The notes beneath the pieces were generated by a model. The model saw only the letters and a program-made list of their open reading frames with translations, was not told the DNA's origin and did no database searches. Both the position numbers and the translations under genes were made by a program. A DNA stretch of 5,945 bases, taken from positions 1 through 5,945 of the forward strand of contig JAMOAC010000540.1 of the NCBI GenBank assembly GCA_023621975.1, read 5' to 3'. The stretch is from Bacillota bacterium (lineage in GTDB: Bacteria; Bacillota_A; Clostridia; Acetivibrionales; DUMB01). Positions 1 through 5,195 of the stretch are shown piece after piece (positions within the stretch are counted from its first letter, which is position 1; each line of letters starts with the position of its first letter).

Positions 1-1
1 T

Positions 2-922
2 ATTACCCGCAGGCTCAAGATAAACAGGAAATATGCAGCTCTCATATCTCTTTTGTTTTTACTGCTTGTTATCGGTTCGGTGATTACATTAATTATTCTC
101 AGGCTGATTAATGAAATTGAAGGTATAGTGGTTGCCATTCCAAATTATATTAACGATTTGATAGTTAATTTGAATTCCCTTTTCAATAAAGCGGTAGAGC
201 TGTATGAATGGCTGCCCGATGATATTTCCGAGCATATCGGCACCATACTGTCCAATCTGTCATCATCGGTTATCTCCATATCAAGGTCAATTGCCGGGGG
301 CGCTATTACAACTGCCGTATCAATACCCCATGCCATTGTGTTCATATTTGCTACAATAATGGCTACATATTTCTTTGCCAGCGACAGGGAAAAAATATAC
401 GGCTTCATCAAGGAACAGCTCCCCAAAAGCTGGATTGACGGGCTTTCCGCTTTAAAAAGCAATGCTTTTACAGCCATGTTCGGATATTTAAAGGCACTGC
501 TAATAATCATGTGCATTACATTTACTGAACTCTTTATAGGGTTTACAATAATACGGGTTAAGTATTCCGCTTTACTTGCCCTAATAATCAGTTTTATAGA
601 TATTTTACCCGTACTTGGCACCGGAACGGTTCTGATTCCGTGGGGTGTCTATTCGCTGCTGACAGGAAATACAAGGCTTGGCATATCATTATTAATACTT
701 TACATTATAGTACTTATAATCAGGCAAATAATCGAACCAAGAATTGTCGGAAACCAGATAGGCATTCATCCGTTGCTTACGCTTATAGCCATATATGTCG
801 GGCTTAAAGCCCTTGGAGTCTTCGGAGTGATAGTCGGCCCTATAACATTCCTGCTTGTTAAAAACATAATTGCAGGTTTACTTAAAGGCAAAACTTTTAA
901 AGAGCTTATACAAAAAGACTGA
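2..922 (+). CDS. AI-2E family transporter, YtvI-like integral membrane protein (5'-truncated by window edge)
   Basis: The reading frame is open from base 2, and the TTG at 53 is only an internal codon, so the gene starts outside the window. About 306 C-terminal residues are visible. They contain several long hydrophobic segments and, in the last third, the family signature: FIDILPVLGTGTVLIPWG, then IIEPRIVGNQIGIHPLLTL, then a GVFGVIVGP segment. This is the conserved core of the AI-2E transporter family (PF01594), and the size and layout fit the YtvI branch (about 350 residues), which is annotated as a sporulation integral membrane protein in Firmicutes. It should sit in the cytoplasmic membrane as a putative permease. 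Members of this family have been linked to autoinducer-2 export or Na+/H+ antiport, but the substrate here cannot be read from sequence. The next gene starts 54 nt downstream with no clear terminator between, so read-through is possible. Family assignment is firm; the YtvI subgroup is probable. Confidence 0.9.
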   Translation: MTRRLKINRKYAALISLLFLLLVIGSVITLIILRLINEIEGIVVAIPNYINDLIVNLNSLFNKAVELYEWLPDDISEHIGTILSNLSSSVISISRSIAGGAITTAVSIPHAIVFIFATIMATYFFASDREKIYGFIKEQLPKSWIDGLSALKSNAFTAMFGYLKALLIIMCITFTELFIGFTIIRVKYSALLALIISFIDILPVLGTGTVLIPWGVYSLLTGNTRLGISLLILYIIVLIIRQIIEPRIVGNQIGIHPLLTLIAIYVGLKALGVFGVIVGPITFLLVKNIIAGLLKGKTFKELIQKD

Positions 923-976
923 TTCAAAAAGTTTTATTATGCATAAAATATCATATCAAGATGGGCGGGATGGTAC

Positions 977-1582
977 ATGTTTTCAAAGAATCCGGAAATA
1001 AAGCTTACAAGGAACAAAAGGAGCAAAAGAGATTTCAATATACCACATTATACATTATCGTATCGAAGTGTTAACAATGAGGACACAAAAAATACTGCGC
1101 ACAAAATAATTTCAGCATTAAAATCAGACTGCGAAATAGTTATGGAAATTTCCAGTTCCATGCTGACTGTTTCTTATGCCGAAAGGGAAAGTTATGCCAT
1201 GAAATTCCTGGATATGGCAAGAAATATGAATCTTGACTTCATATACAGGAAGTTGCCTTCAAGTGATGCCAACCCCTTGTTATCCCTGTTATTGGGCAGG
1301 AAAAACACAAGTTACAACCATCAAATACTTGTCAGAATTCCTGATGAAACATGGAACAGCAATGATTTCATATCCTCCCTTTCCGTTTATGGCGCAAAAT
1401 ATTATGTTATTGACAAAGTGCCGGAAGGGAAGGAATTTCTTGAAGAGCTGCAAAACATGACGGATGAGGAAAAGCTGGATCTTGCAAAAATAATTGTTTT
1501 TGATGTTGGATGTTACGGGACTATGGGTATTTTCACAAACAGCATGACAGAAGATGAAATTAAAGAAAAGCTGGGCATATGA
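977..1582 (+). CDS. hypothetical protein of 201 residues, no recognised family
   Basis: I do not recognise this protein. It begins with a strongly basic stretch (KLTRNKRSKR, residues 10-18) and continues as a mixed alpha/beta-looking soluble protein with no transmembrane segment or signal peptide. Features that could help a homology search are a PSSDANPLLSLLLGRKN segment (about 95-110), a beta-like HQILVRIPDETW segment (115-126), and near the C terminus KIIVFDVGCYGTMGIF (171-186), with an acidic TEDEIKEKLG tail. The ATG at 977 is the only sensible start: no other start codon lies just upstream in frame, and a G-rich GGGCGGGATGG stretch precedes it, though its spacing is not ideal. It follows the YtvI-like gene by 54 nt on the same strand, so the two may be co-transcribed. 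Codon use looks like the neighbours, so there is no sign of recent transfer. That it is a real gene is likely; its function is unknown. Confidence 0.75.
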   Translation: MFSKNPEIKLTRNKRSKRDFNIPHYTLSYRSVNNEDTKNTAHKIISALKSDCEIVMEISSSMLTVSYAERESYAMKFLDMARNMNLDFIYRKLPSSDANPLLSLLLGRKNTSYNHQILVRIPDETWNSNDFISSLSVYGAKYYVIDKVPEGKEFLEELQNMTDEEKLDLAKIIVFDVGCYGTMGIFTNSMTEDEIKEKLGI

Positions 1583-1607
1583 TAAACCCGGCTTTTCCTT
1601 TATTTTT
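1562..1607. terminator. bidirectional intrinsic terminator between convergent genes
   Basis: AAAAGCTGGG at 1566-1575 pairs with CCCGGCTTTT at 1587-1596 (10 pairs including one G-U), and pairing can extend by G1565-C1597 and beyond. The loop (1576-1586) carries the TGA stop codon of the upstream plus-strand gene. On the plus strand the stem is followed by CTTTATTTTTG. On the minus strand it is followed by a T-rich stretch too. The stops of the two convergent genes are only 17 nt apart, so this single hairpin probably ends both transcripts. Confidence 0.75.
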
Positions 1608-2187
1608 GCGCCATTACTAAAAACATTTCGCTATCATCCGTACTGGCAATGGTTTTCATTCCTGCCTCGTGGCACCATTGGCTTATTACATCCGCAGATG
1701 GCAGGCAGTCGCAAGCTACGGTTTCGCCCAGGCTGCGGTGAAGTTTGTTTATTTCCTCCCTGCCCTGGGAATGGCAAATAGCAATACATCCGCCTGATTT
1801 GAGAAATCCCTTCATTTTCAAAATTGCAGCCTGCTTGTCGTTAAAATGCGGAAAAACAGAGTAACAAATCACCAAATCAAAAAAATCATGAGGCAAATCA
1901 ACGGAACATATATCCCCTTCTATAAAATGAACATTTGGGTTTTTGAATTTTTTTGCTGCAACCTCAAGCATTTTTTCTGCAATGTCCACTGCATAAATCT
2001 CACCTTCATCCCCAATACGCCTGAGCAGGAAAGGAATAAGCACACCTGTCCCGGTGCCTACGTCAAGCACCTTTGCCCCCTTATTTACGCCGGTTTTGTC
2101 AAGTATAAACTCAATTTTTTTGCTGTCATGCACGCATATTTTATCCCACTTTTCTGCCAGCATGTTAAAATAACTTTTGTGATCCAA
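1600..2187 (-). CDS. class I SAM-dependent methyltransferase (UbiE/Methyltransf_11 type)
   Basis: The 195-residue protein shows the class I methyltransferase fold. Motif I is VLDVGTGTG (residues 40-48), which binds SAM. The acidic ribose-binding residue is D68 in IYAVD, a GD pair follows at 91-92 after the next strand, and the motif IV-like strand DLVICYSVFPHF spans 104-115. A later CHSQGREEINKLHRSLG segment (138-154) probably belongs to the substrate side. It should be a soluble cytoplasmic enzyme transferring a methyl group to an unknown small acceptor. I chose the TTG start at 2187 because a good Shine-Dalgarno (AGAGGG, 8 nt away) precedes it; the next in-frame ATG at 2163 has no such site. 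The start lies 23 nt inside the preceding ECF S-component gene, so translation is probably coupled and the two proteins may act on the same metabolite. The enzyme class is secure; the substrate is not known. Confidence 0.9.
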   Translation of the reverse strand: MDHKSYFNMLAEKWDKICVHDSKKIEFILDKTGVNKGAKVLDVGTGTGVLIPFLLRRIGDEGEIYAVDIAEKMLEVAAKKFKNPNVHFIEGDICSVDLPHDFFDLVICYSVFPHFNDKQAAILKMKGFLKSGGCIAICHSQGREEINKLHRSLGETVACDCLPSADVISQWCHEAGMKTIASTDDSEMFLVMAQK

Positions 2188-2719
2188 TCGTATTTCCCTC
2201 TCTTTTCAATATATTGTTTTTTTCAAGAATCATAACAACCGGAGGAATAAAAACAAGCTGTATTGCAATGCCGGGTATGCTTCCCGTTATTGTGCCTATT
2301 ATAAATGCAATGGGCCCGGGCAAATCTGCAGAGAACAGTGCTACAAGCACCCACACTGCAAGTGCTGCTGCAACTCTTCCTGAGATCATGCTGCATATCA
2401 GAGAAATATAAACGTTCATTTTGAATTTTCTATAGAACATGCTGGCAACCACCGCATATACGGAAAGCTCGAAAATCATATACACCATTATTGGAAAAAG
2501 CGGGGGCATACCTGTCAGTAAAGAGCTTAACAAAGGCGTTATTGCTCCTACGGCTGCAGCAAAAGGCATGCTCAATGAAAAACCTGCCAAAAGTACGGGT
2601 ATATGCATGGGCAAAAAAACTTTCCCGTTGTTGACAAGATGAAATACCGACGGCAACACAAGCCCCGCTGCAACAAAAAGTGCTGAAAGTACAAGTTCTC
2701 GTACAAATTTATTTCTCAT
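2165..2719 (-). CDS. ECF transporter S component (substrate-binding membrane subunit), substrate unknown
   Basis: This is a 184-residue, very hydrophobic protein with about six membrane segments. It shows the small S-component layout: a first helix LVLSALFVAAGLVLPSVFHL (residues 9-28) with small residues of the kind that contact EcfT, then FLPMHIPVLLAGF (35-47) and TPLLSSLLTGMPPLFP (61-76). S components capture a vitamin or metal-related substrate and use a shared EcfA/EcfA'/EcfT energy module. No such module is encoded here, so it would be of the group that draws on one encoded elsewhere. The PMHIPVLLAGF and PLLSSLLTGMPP segments recall S components annotated for folate or cobalamin-precursor uptake, but I cannot assign a substrate. 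The ATG at 2719 is preferred over a GTG at 2731, because the Shine-Dalgarno GAGGTG overlaps that GTG and sits 9 nt before the ATG. It overlaps the methyltransferase gene by 23 nt. No strong promoter is visible in the AT-rich 50 nt upstream. Confidence 0.88.
   Translation of the reverse strand: MRNKFVRELVLSALFVAAGLVLPSVFHLVNNGKVFLPMHIPVLLAGFSLSMPFAAAVGAITPLLSSLLTGMPPLFPIMVYMIFELSVYAVVASMFYRKFKMNVYISLICSMISGRVAAALAVWVLVALFSADLPGPIAFIIGTITGSIPGIAIQLVFIPPVVMILEKNNILKREGNTIGSQKLF
2196..2201 (-). promoter_or_regulatory. ribosome binding site supporting a TTG start
   Basis: AGAGGG on the minus strand lies 8 nt upstream of TTG at 2187-2185, inside the 3' end of the transporter gene. It decides the methyltransferase start in favour of TTG over the later ATG. 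Confidence 0.7.
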
Positions 2720-2728
2720 GAATCTACT

Positions 2729-2734
2729 CACCTC
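2729..2734 (-). promoter_or_regulatory. ribosome binding site deciding the S-component start
   Basis: GAGGTG on the minus strand lies 9 nt before the ATG at 2719-2717. Because it overlaps the alternative GTG at 2731, that GTG cannot use it. Confidence 0.7.
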
Positions 2735-2773
2735 GTAAATCTAATTGTAAATATAAATATATTACATTTTTGC

Positions 2774-2819
2774 AAAAAATAAAACCATAAAGCTTACCGT
2801 TTTGCGGCAACCTTTATGG
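2774..2819 (-). terminator. strong intrinsic terminator after degU (possible attenuator of the transporter operon)
   Basis: On the minus strand, CCATAAAGGTTGCCG and CGGTAAGCTTTATGG form a 15-step stem with one G-G mismatch and a CAAAA loop (2785-2819). It is followed at once by TTTTATTTTTT. This is a textbook Rho-independent terminator. It lies about 70 nt after the degU stop and about 55 nt before the transporter start codon. The simplest role is ending the degSU transcript. An alternative helix using the right arm is possible (see findings). Confidence 0.88.
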
Positions 2820-2888
2820 CCTCGGTATCCTTAACATCTTCTGCCTAATGCTTTCATGGCTTCAGGTTATATTTTAATCTCTTATTTT

Positions 2889-3530
2889 TTACTTTATATT
2901 ATTTTTGAAAGCATATATGGCTGCCTGCGTTCTGTCAGATACCTGCAGCTTTTTAAATATATTTGAAACGTGATTTTTCACGGTTTTCTCGCTTATATAC
3001 AGTTTTTTTGCAATTTCCTTGTTAATCAAGCCTTCGGCTATCAGCTTCAGCACTTCTATTTCTCTTGACGTAAGATTAACTTTTTCATGTTTTTCCTTCT
3101 CGCGAAGGGTTAGCCTGTTAAATTCCCTTATCAGTTCCTTGGTCATATTGGGTTGTATGTAAGACTGCCCCTCATATACATGCCTGATTGCATCAACCAG
3201 CATGGACGGCTCGGCGTCTTTAAGCACATATCCTTCCGCACCGAGTTGCAGTGTTTTGAAAAGGTATTCACGGTCCTCGTGAATTGTAAGCACAACAATT
3301 TTAGGGCAGCTGCTATCCTTCTTCAGTTCCTCTATCGCCTGCAATCCGTTTTTTCCGGGCATGTTAATATCCATCAGAACAACATCAGGCTTGTATTCTT
3401 TTGAAAATCTAACAGCCTCATCTCCATTGGAAGCCTGAGCAACAACTTCTATGTCATCTTCAAGTTCAAGTATCTGTTTCAAGCCCTGACGCACCATTGA
3501 ATGGTCATCAGCTATCAGAACCCTTATCAT
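2889..3530 (-). CDS. degU: NarL/FixJ-family response regulator, DegU-like
   Basis: The 213-residue protein has an N-terminal receiver domain (about 1-120) with the acidic pair D8/D9, phosphoacceptor D54 in VLMDINMPG, T82 and K104. A C-terminal LuxR-type helix-turn-helix follows (about 148-213), with recognition helix ISEKTVKNHVSNIF, which matches the DegU/NarL group closely. Phosphorylated by its partner kinase, it should bind DNA as a dimer and control transcription. In Bacillus, DegU governs exoenzymes, motility and competence; the target set in this organism is inferred only. The linker between domains is shorter than in Bacillus DegU (229 residues). The ATG at 3530 has a strong GAGGGGGG Shine-Dalgarno 5 nt upstream, inside the 3' end of degS, and the genes overlap by 23 nt. 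The pairing with a DegS-type kinase supports the symbol, although strict orthology to Bacillus degU is not proven. Confidence 0.9.
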   Translation of the reverse strand: MIRVLIADDHSMVRQGLKQILELEDDIEVVAQASNGDEAVRFSKEYKPDVVLMDINMPGKNGLQAIEELKKDSSCPKIVVLTIHEDREYLFKTLQLGAEGYVLKDAEPSMLVDAIRHVYEGQSYIQPNMTKELIREFNRLTLREKEKHEKVNLTSREIEVLKLIAEGLINKEIAKKLYISEKTVKNHVSNIFKKLQVSDRTQAAIYAFKNNIK

Positions 3531-4698
3531 CTATACCCCCCTCTTCTTTAGATAAAGGTATTGTTATATCTAATCTGGTTCCTTTTCCTGGTTCTGAATT
3601 AATAAGGAACTCGCCGCTTAGAAGTTCCACTCTTTCTTTCATGCTATACAGGCCAAAACCCTTGTTTATGTCTTTTTCAGATTTTTTCAGATCCTCAATT
3701 CTAAATCCTTGTCCGTCATCATATATATACAATCTAATTTGATTTTCCAGGAACTCCAGGTTTACAACAACATTTTTGGCATTTGCATGTTTTTTGACGT
3801 TGCTGATTGCTTCCTGTACTATTCTGAATATCGTAAGCGAAATTTCCGACTTGATATTGCAACAGGTTCCCTTGGCCTTGAAAGATGTATTTATGCCTGA
3901 CTCTTCCTGGAATGTCAGCAAAAACTTCTGAAGCGTGGGAAGCAATCCCAAATCATCAAGGGACATTGGCCTTAATTTATATATAATCTTTCTTATATCC
4001 TGGAGGCTGTATCTAACAATTTTCTTGAGGTTTTTAAGTTCCTCTCTCGCCCTGTCCACATCTATGTCAATAAGCCTCTCACATATCTCTGCCTTAATAA
4101 CTACATTTGACATGGATTGTGCAGGGCCGTCATGAATGTCCCTTGCCACTCTCTGCCTTTCCTCTTCCTGCGCCTTAATGATTCGAAGGCCAAAAAGTTG
4201 CCTTTGCCGTATATCCTCAATTTGTATGCTCATTTCCTTGAGATTTCCGGATAAATATTCCAGTGCAACACCTATGTGGGAAATAAGGTTTTCTGCTTTC
4301 TCTACAATTTTAGTGGCCTCTTTTAATCTCACCTCCAGGTCATTTCTCCTTTTTATCAAATGCTGTTCCTGCTCGCGTTTTACTGCAAGCTCTATACGTA
4401 GATTATCGGCCTTTTCATACGCTTCCTTTAGTTCTTCCTGAGAATATCTGTCGAAATATTTGTTTACATGGGCAAGTTTTTTCTTGCTTTCTTTTAGTTC
4501 CTTCTCCAAATTATCTACAGTATTGACAAGTTCGCCAATCTGGTTCTTTATATACTGAAGTTCTTCCTCCAGTCTTTTGCATTCCCTCCTGGCACTTTCA
4601 GCTATGTCATATATCTCATTCTTGCTTACGTCTATTGCATCAATGGTCCTTTTTATAATTTCATCAAGTTTGGCTAGATCAACTTTGTAATTATGCAT
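3508..4698 (-). CDS. degS: DegS-like cytoplasmic sensor histidine kinase
   Basis: This 396-residue kinase has no membrane segment, so its signal must be sensed in the cytoplasm. The N-terminal half (about 1-170) is a long charged coiled coil as in DegS. The dimerisation and phosphoacceptor helix EEERQRVARDIHDGPAQ carries H189, the same number as the phosphorylated histidine of Bacillus DegS. The ATPase domain shows the N box EAISNVKKHA (N300), G1 DDGQGF (327-332) and G2 GFGLYSM (347-353). It phosphorylates, and probably also dephosphorylates, the DegU-like regulator. I start it at ATG 4698, which has GGGG 7 nt upstream. A GTG at 4713 would add five residues but lacks a Shine-Dalgarno. Its 3' end overlaps degU by 23 nt, ensuring coupled expression. 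It is somewhat longer than Bacillus DegS (385 residues). Confidence 0.92.
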   Translation of the reverse strand: MHNYKVDLAKLDEIIKRTIDAIDVSKNEIYDIAESARRECKRLEEELQYIKNQIGELVNTVDNLEKELKESKKKLAHVNKYFDRYSQEELKEAYEKADNLRIELAVKREQEQHLIKRRNDLEVRLKEATKIVEKAENLISHIGVALEYLSGNLKEMSIQIEDIRQRQLFGLRIIKAQEEERQRVARDIHDGPAQSMSNVVIKAEICERLIDIDVDRAREELKNLKKIVRYSLQDIRKIIYKLRPMSLDDLGLLPTLQKFLLTFQEESGINTSFKAKGTCCNIKSEISLTIFRIVQEAISNVKKHANAKNVVVNLEFLENQIRLYIYDDGQGFRIEDLKKSEKDINKGFGLYSMKERVELLSGEFLINSEPGKGTRLDITIPLSKEEGGIDDKGSDS

Positions 4699-4705
4699 AA
4701 TACTA

Positions 4706-4709
4706 CCCC
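4706..4709 (-). promoter_or_regulatory. ribosome binding site deciding the degS start
   Basis: GGGG on the minus strand, within GTGTGGGGTAG, lies 7 nt before the ATG at 4698. It lies inside the short extension that a GTG start at 4713 would imply, so it favours the ATG. Confidence 0.5.
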
Positions 4710-4748
4710 ACACACAACAAATCTAAATTTCCATTAACCGCCATGTCT

Positions 4749-4757
4749 ATTATATCA
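4749..4757 (-). promoter_or_regulatory. candidate extended -10 promoter of degSU
   Basis: On the minus strand the sequence is TGATATAAT, a perfect TATAAT with the TGn extension. The -35 region is only a T-rich run (TTTTTA at 16-nt spacing), so it would be an extended -10 type of sigma-A promoter. Predicted initiation is near 4742, giving a leader of about 44 nt to the degS ATG. Confidence 0.6.
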
Positions 4758-4855
4758 TAACTGTCACATGTAAAAATAAAAATTCATATTTTTGGGTTAA
4801 TCTTACGTTTAAAGTTCTTGTATTAATTTTCCATATAATTGTAACAAAAAATTTA

Positions 4856-4884
4856 TTGACAATCTCGATGCACATCCGTATAAT
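4856..4884 (+). promoter_or_regulatory. consensus sigma-A promoter of tRNA-Lys
   Basis: TTGACA (4856-4861) and TATAAT (4879-4884) are separated by exactly 17 nt, a perfect consensus. Predicted initiation is near 4891, about 39 nt before the mature tRNA. This leader must be removed by RNase P. The strength fits a stable RNA gene. Confidence 0.88.
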
Positions 4885-4929
4885 ATATAATTGTCCGCCA
4901 GGTTAATTGGCAAGAAAACAAGAAGATAT

Positions 4930-5005
4930 GCGCCATTAGCTCAGCTGGCAGAGCACCTGACTCTTAATCAGGGTGTCCGGGGTTCGAGCCCCTGATGGCG
5001 CACCA
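4930..5005 (+). tRNA. tRNA-Lys, anticodon CTT
   Basis: This is a full 76-nt cloverleaf. The acceptor arms are GCGCCAT and ATGGCGC, the D arm is GCTC/GAGC, and the anticodon stem CCTGA/TCAGG encloses loop CTCTTAA with anticodon CTT at 4963-4965. The T arm carries TTCGAGC in its loop. The discriminator base is A, and CCA is encoded in the DNA (5003-5005). It decodes the lysine codon AAG. It stands alone between its own promoter and terminator, and I see no duplicate of its 3' end in the window that would suggest an integration site. Confidence 0.97.
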
Positions 5006-5010
5006 GAATA

Positions 5011-5050
5011 AAAACCGTCTGACAAAATTGTCAGGCGGTTTTAGTTTTTT
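5011..5050 (+). terminator. intrinsic terminator of tRNA-Lys
   Basis: AAAACCGTCTGACAA pairs with TTGTCAGGCGGTTTT (one G-U pair, very short AA apex that would open to a larger loop), followed by AGTTTTTT. It begins 6 nt after the CCA end, so the tRNA is a single-gene transcript. Confidence 0.9.
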
Positions 5051-5076
5051 GCTGATATTTATATGCCTGTCTTCCA

Positions 5077-5105
5077 TTGACACTCATTTACATTTATGCT
5101 AGAAT
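5077..5105 (+). promoter_or_regulatory. strong sigma-A promoter of the Gre-like gene
   Basis: TTGACA (5077-5082) and TAGAAT (5100-5105) are 17 nt apart, with a TGn extension (TGC, 5097-5099) before the -10. Predicted initiation is at about 5111-5112. Confidence 0.82.
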
Positions 5106-5111
5106 ATTCTT

Positions 5112-5148
5112 GAGGCATTTCGCAAAATATTTTTTTGCGAAATGCCTC
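5112..5148 (+). promoter_or_regulatory. perfect 16-bp hairpin at the 5' end of the Gre-like transcript
   Basis: GAGGCATTTCGCAAAA (5112-5127) and TTTTGCGAAATGCCTC (5133-5148) are perfect inverted repeats around a 5-nt TATTT loop. The left arm starts at the predicted transcription start. There is no T-run after the right arm, so it is not a terminator. It could be a 5' stabilising hairpin in the mRNA or a DNA operator; the sequence shows the symmetry, the role is inferred. Confidence 0.7.
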
Positions 5149-5181
5149 GTTGCATGTATTCGGGTTTTCCATTAAAAGTAA

Positions 5182-5187
5182 AGGGAG
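5182..5187 (+). promoter_or_regulatory. ribosome binding site deciding the Gre-like gene start
   Basis: AGGGAG lies 8 nt before ATG 5196. An in-frame ATG at 5142 would add 18 residues, but it sits inside the right arm of the upstream hairpin and has no Shine-Dalgarno. Confidence 0.75.
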
Positions 5188-5195
5188 AGTTTAAA

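Noticed and set aside
145..621. 158-codon open frame on the minus strand opposite the permease
   Set aside because: It lies wholly antisense to a clear membrane protein gene, has no Shine-Dalgarno or family motif, and is best explained as a shadow of that gene's codon pattern.
921..949. Possible promoter ahead of the unknown gene (TAAAAT at 944-949)
   Set aside because: The -35 position holds only a poor match, and the element also fails sporulation sigma-factor consensus patterns. It is not strong enough to call.
1846..2235. 129-codon plus-strand open frame across the methyltransferase and transporter ends
   Set aside because: It is antisense to two well-supported genes, and its product is unlike any family I know.
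2831..2857. Eight-codon leader peptide (MKALGRRC) ahead of the degU terminator on the minus strand
   Set aside because: It has no Shine-Dalgarno and no run of regulatory codons, so a leader-peptide attenuator is not supported.
2740..2888. Known riboswitch (TPP, cobalamin, THF, preQ1, c-di-GMP, SAM) upstream of the S component
   Set aside because: I compared the spacer with the conserved cores I remember for these classes and found no match. Only the terminator stem is clear.
4699..4713. GTG start giving a degS product five residues longer
   Set aside because: There is no Shine-Dalgarno before it, and the GGGG motif lies downstream of the GTG. The ATG start also puts the phosphorylated His at 189.
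4834..4839. A second TATAAT upstream of the tRNA-Lys promoter
   Set aside because: No -35 element is found at 16-18 nt spacing, and the perfect promoter at 4856-4884 already explains tRNA transcription.
4930..5005. tRNA-Lys as an integration site for a mobile element
   Set aside because: No integrase gene and no repeat of the tRNA 3' end are present in the window, and the flanking genes look like core genes.
5142..5195. Upstream ATG extending the Gre-like protein by 18 residues
   Set aside because: The ATG falls in the right arm of the 5' hairpin and lacks a ribosome binding site, whereas ATG 5196 has a good one. The extra residues do not resemble the family.
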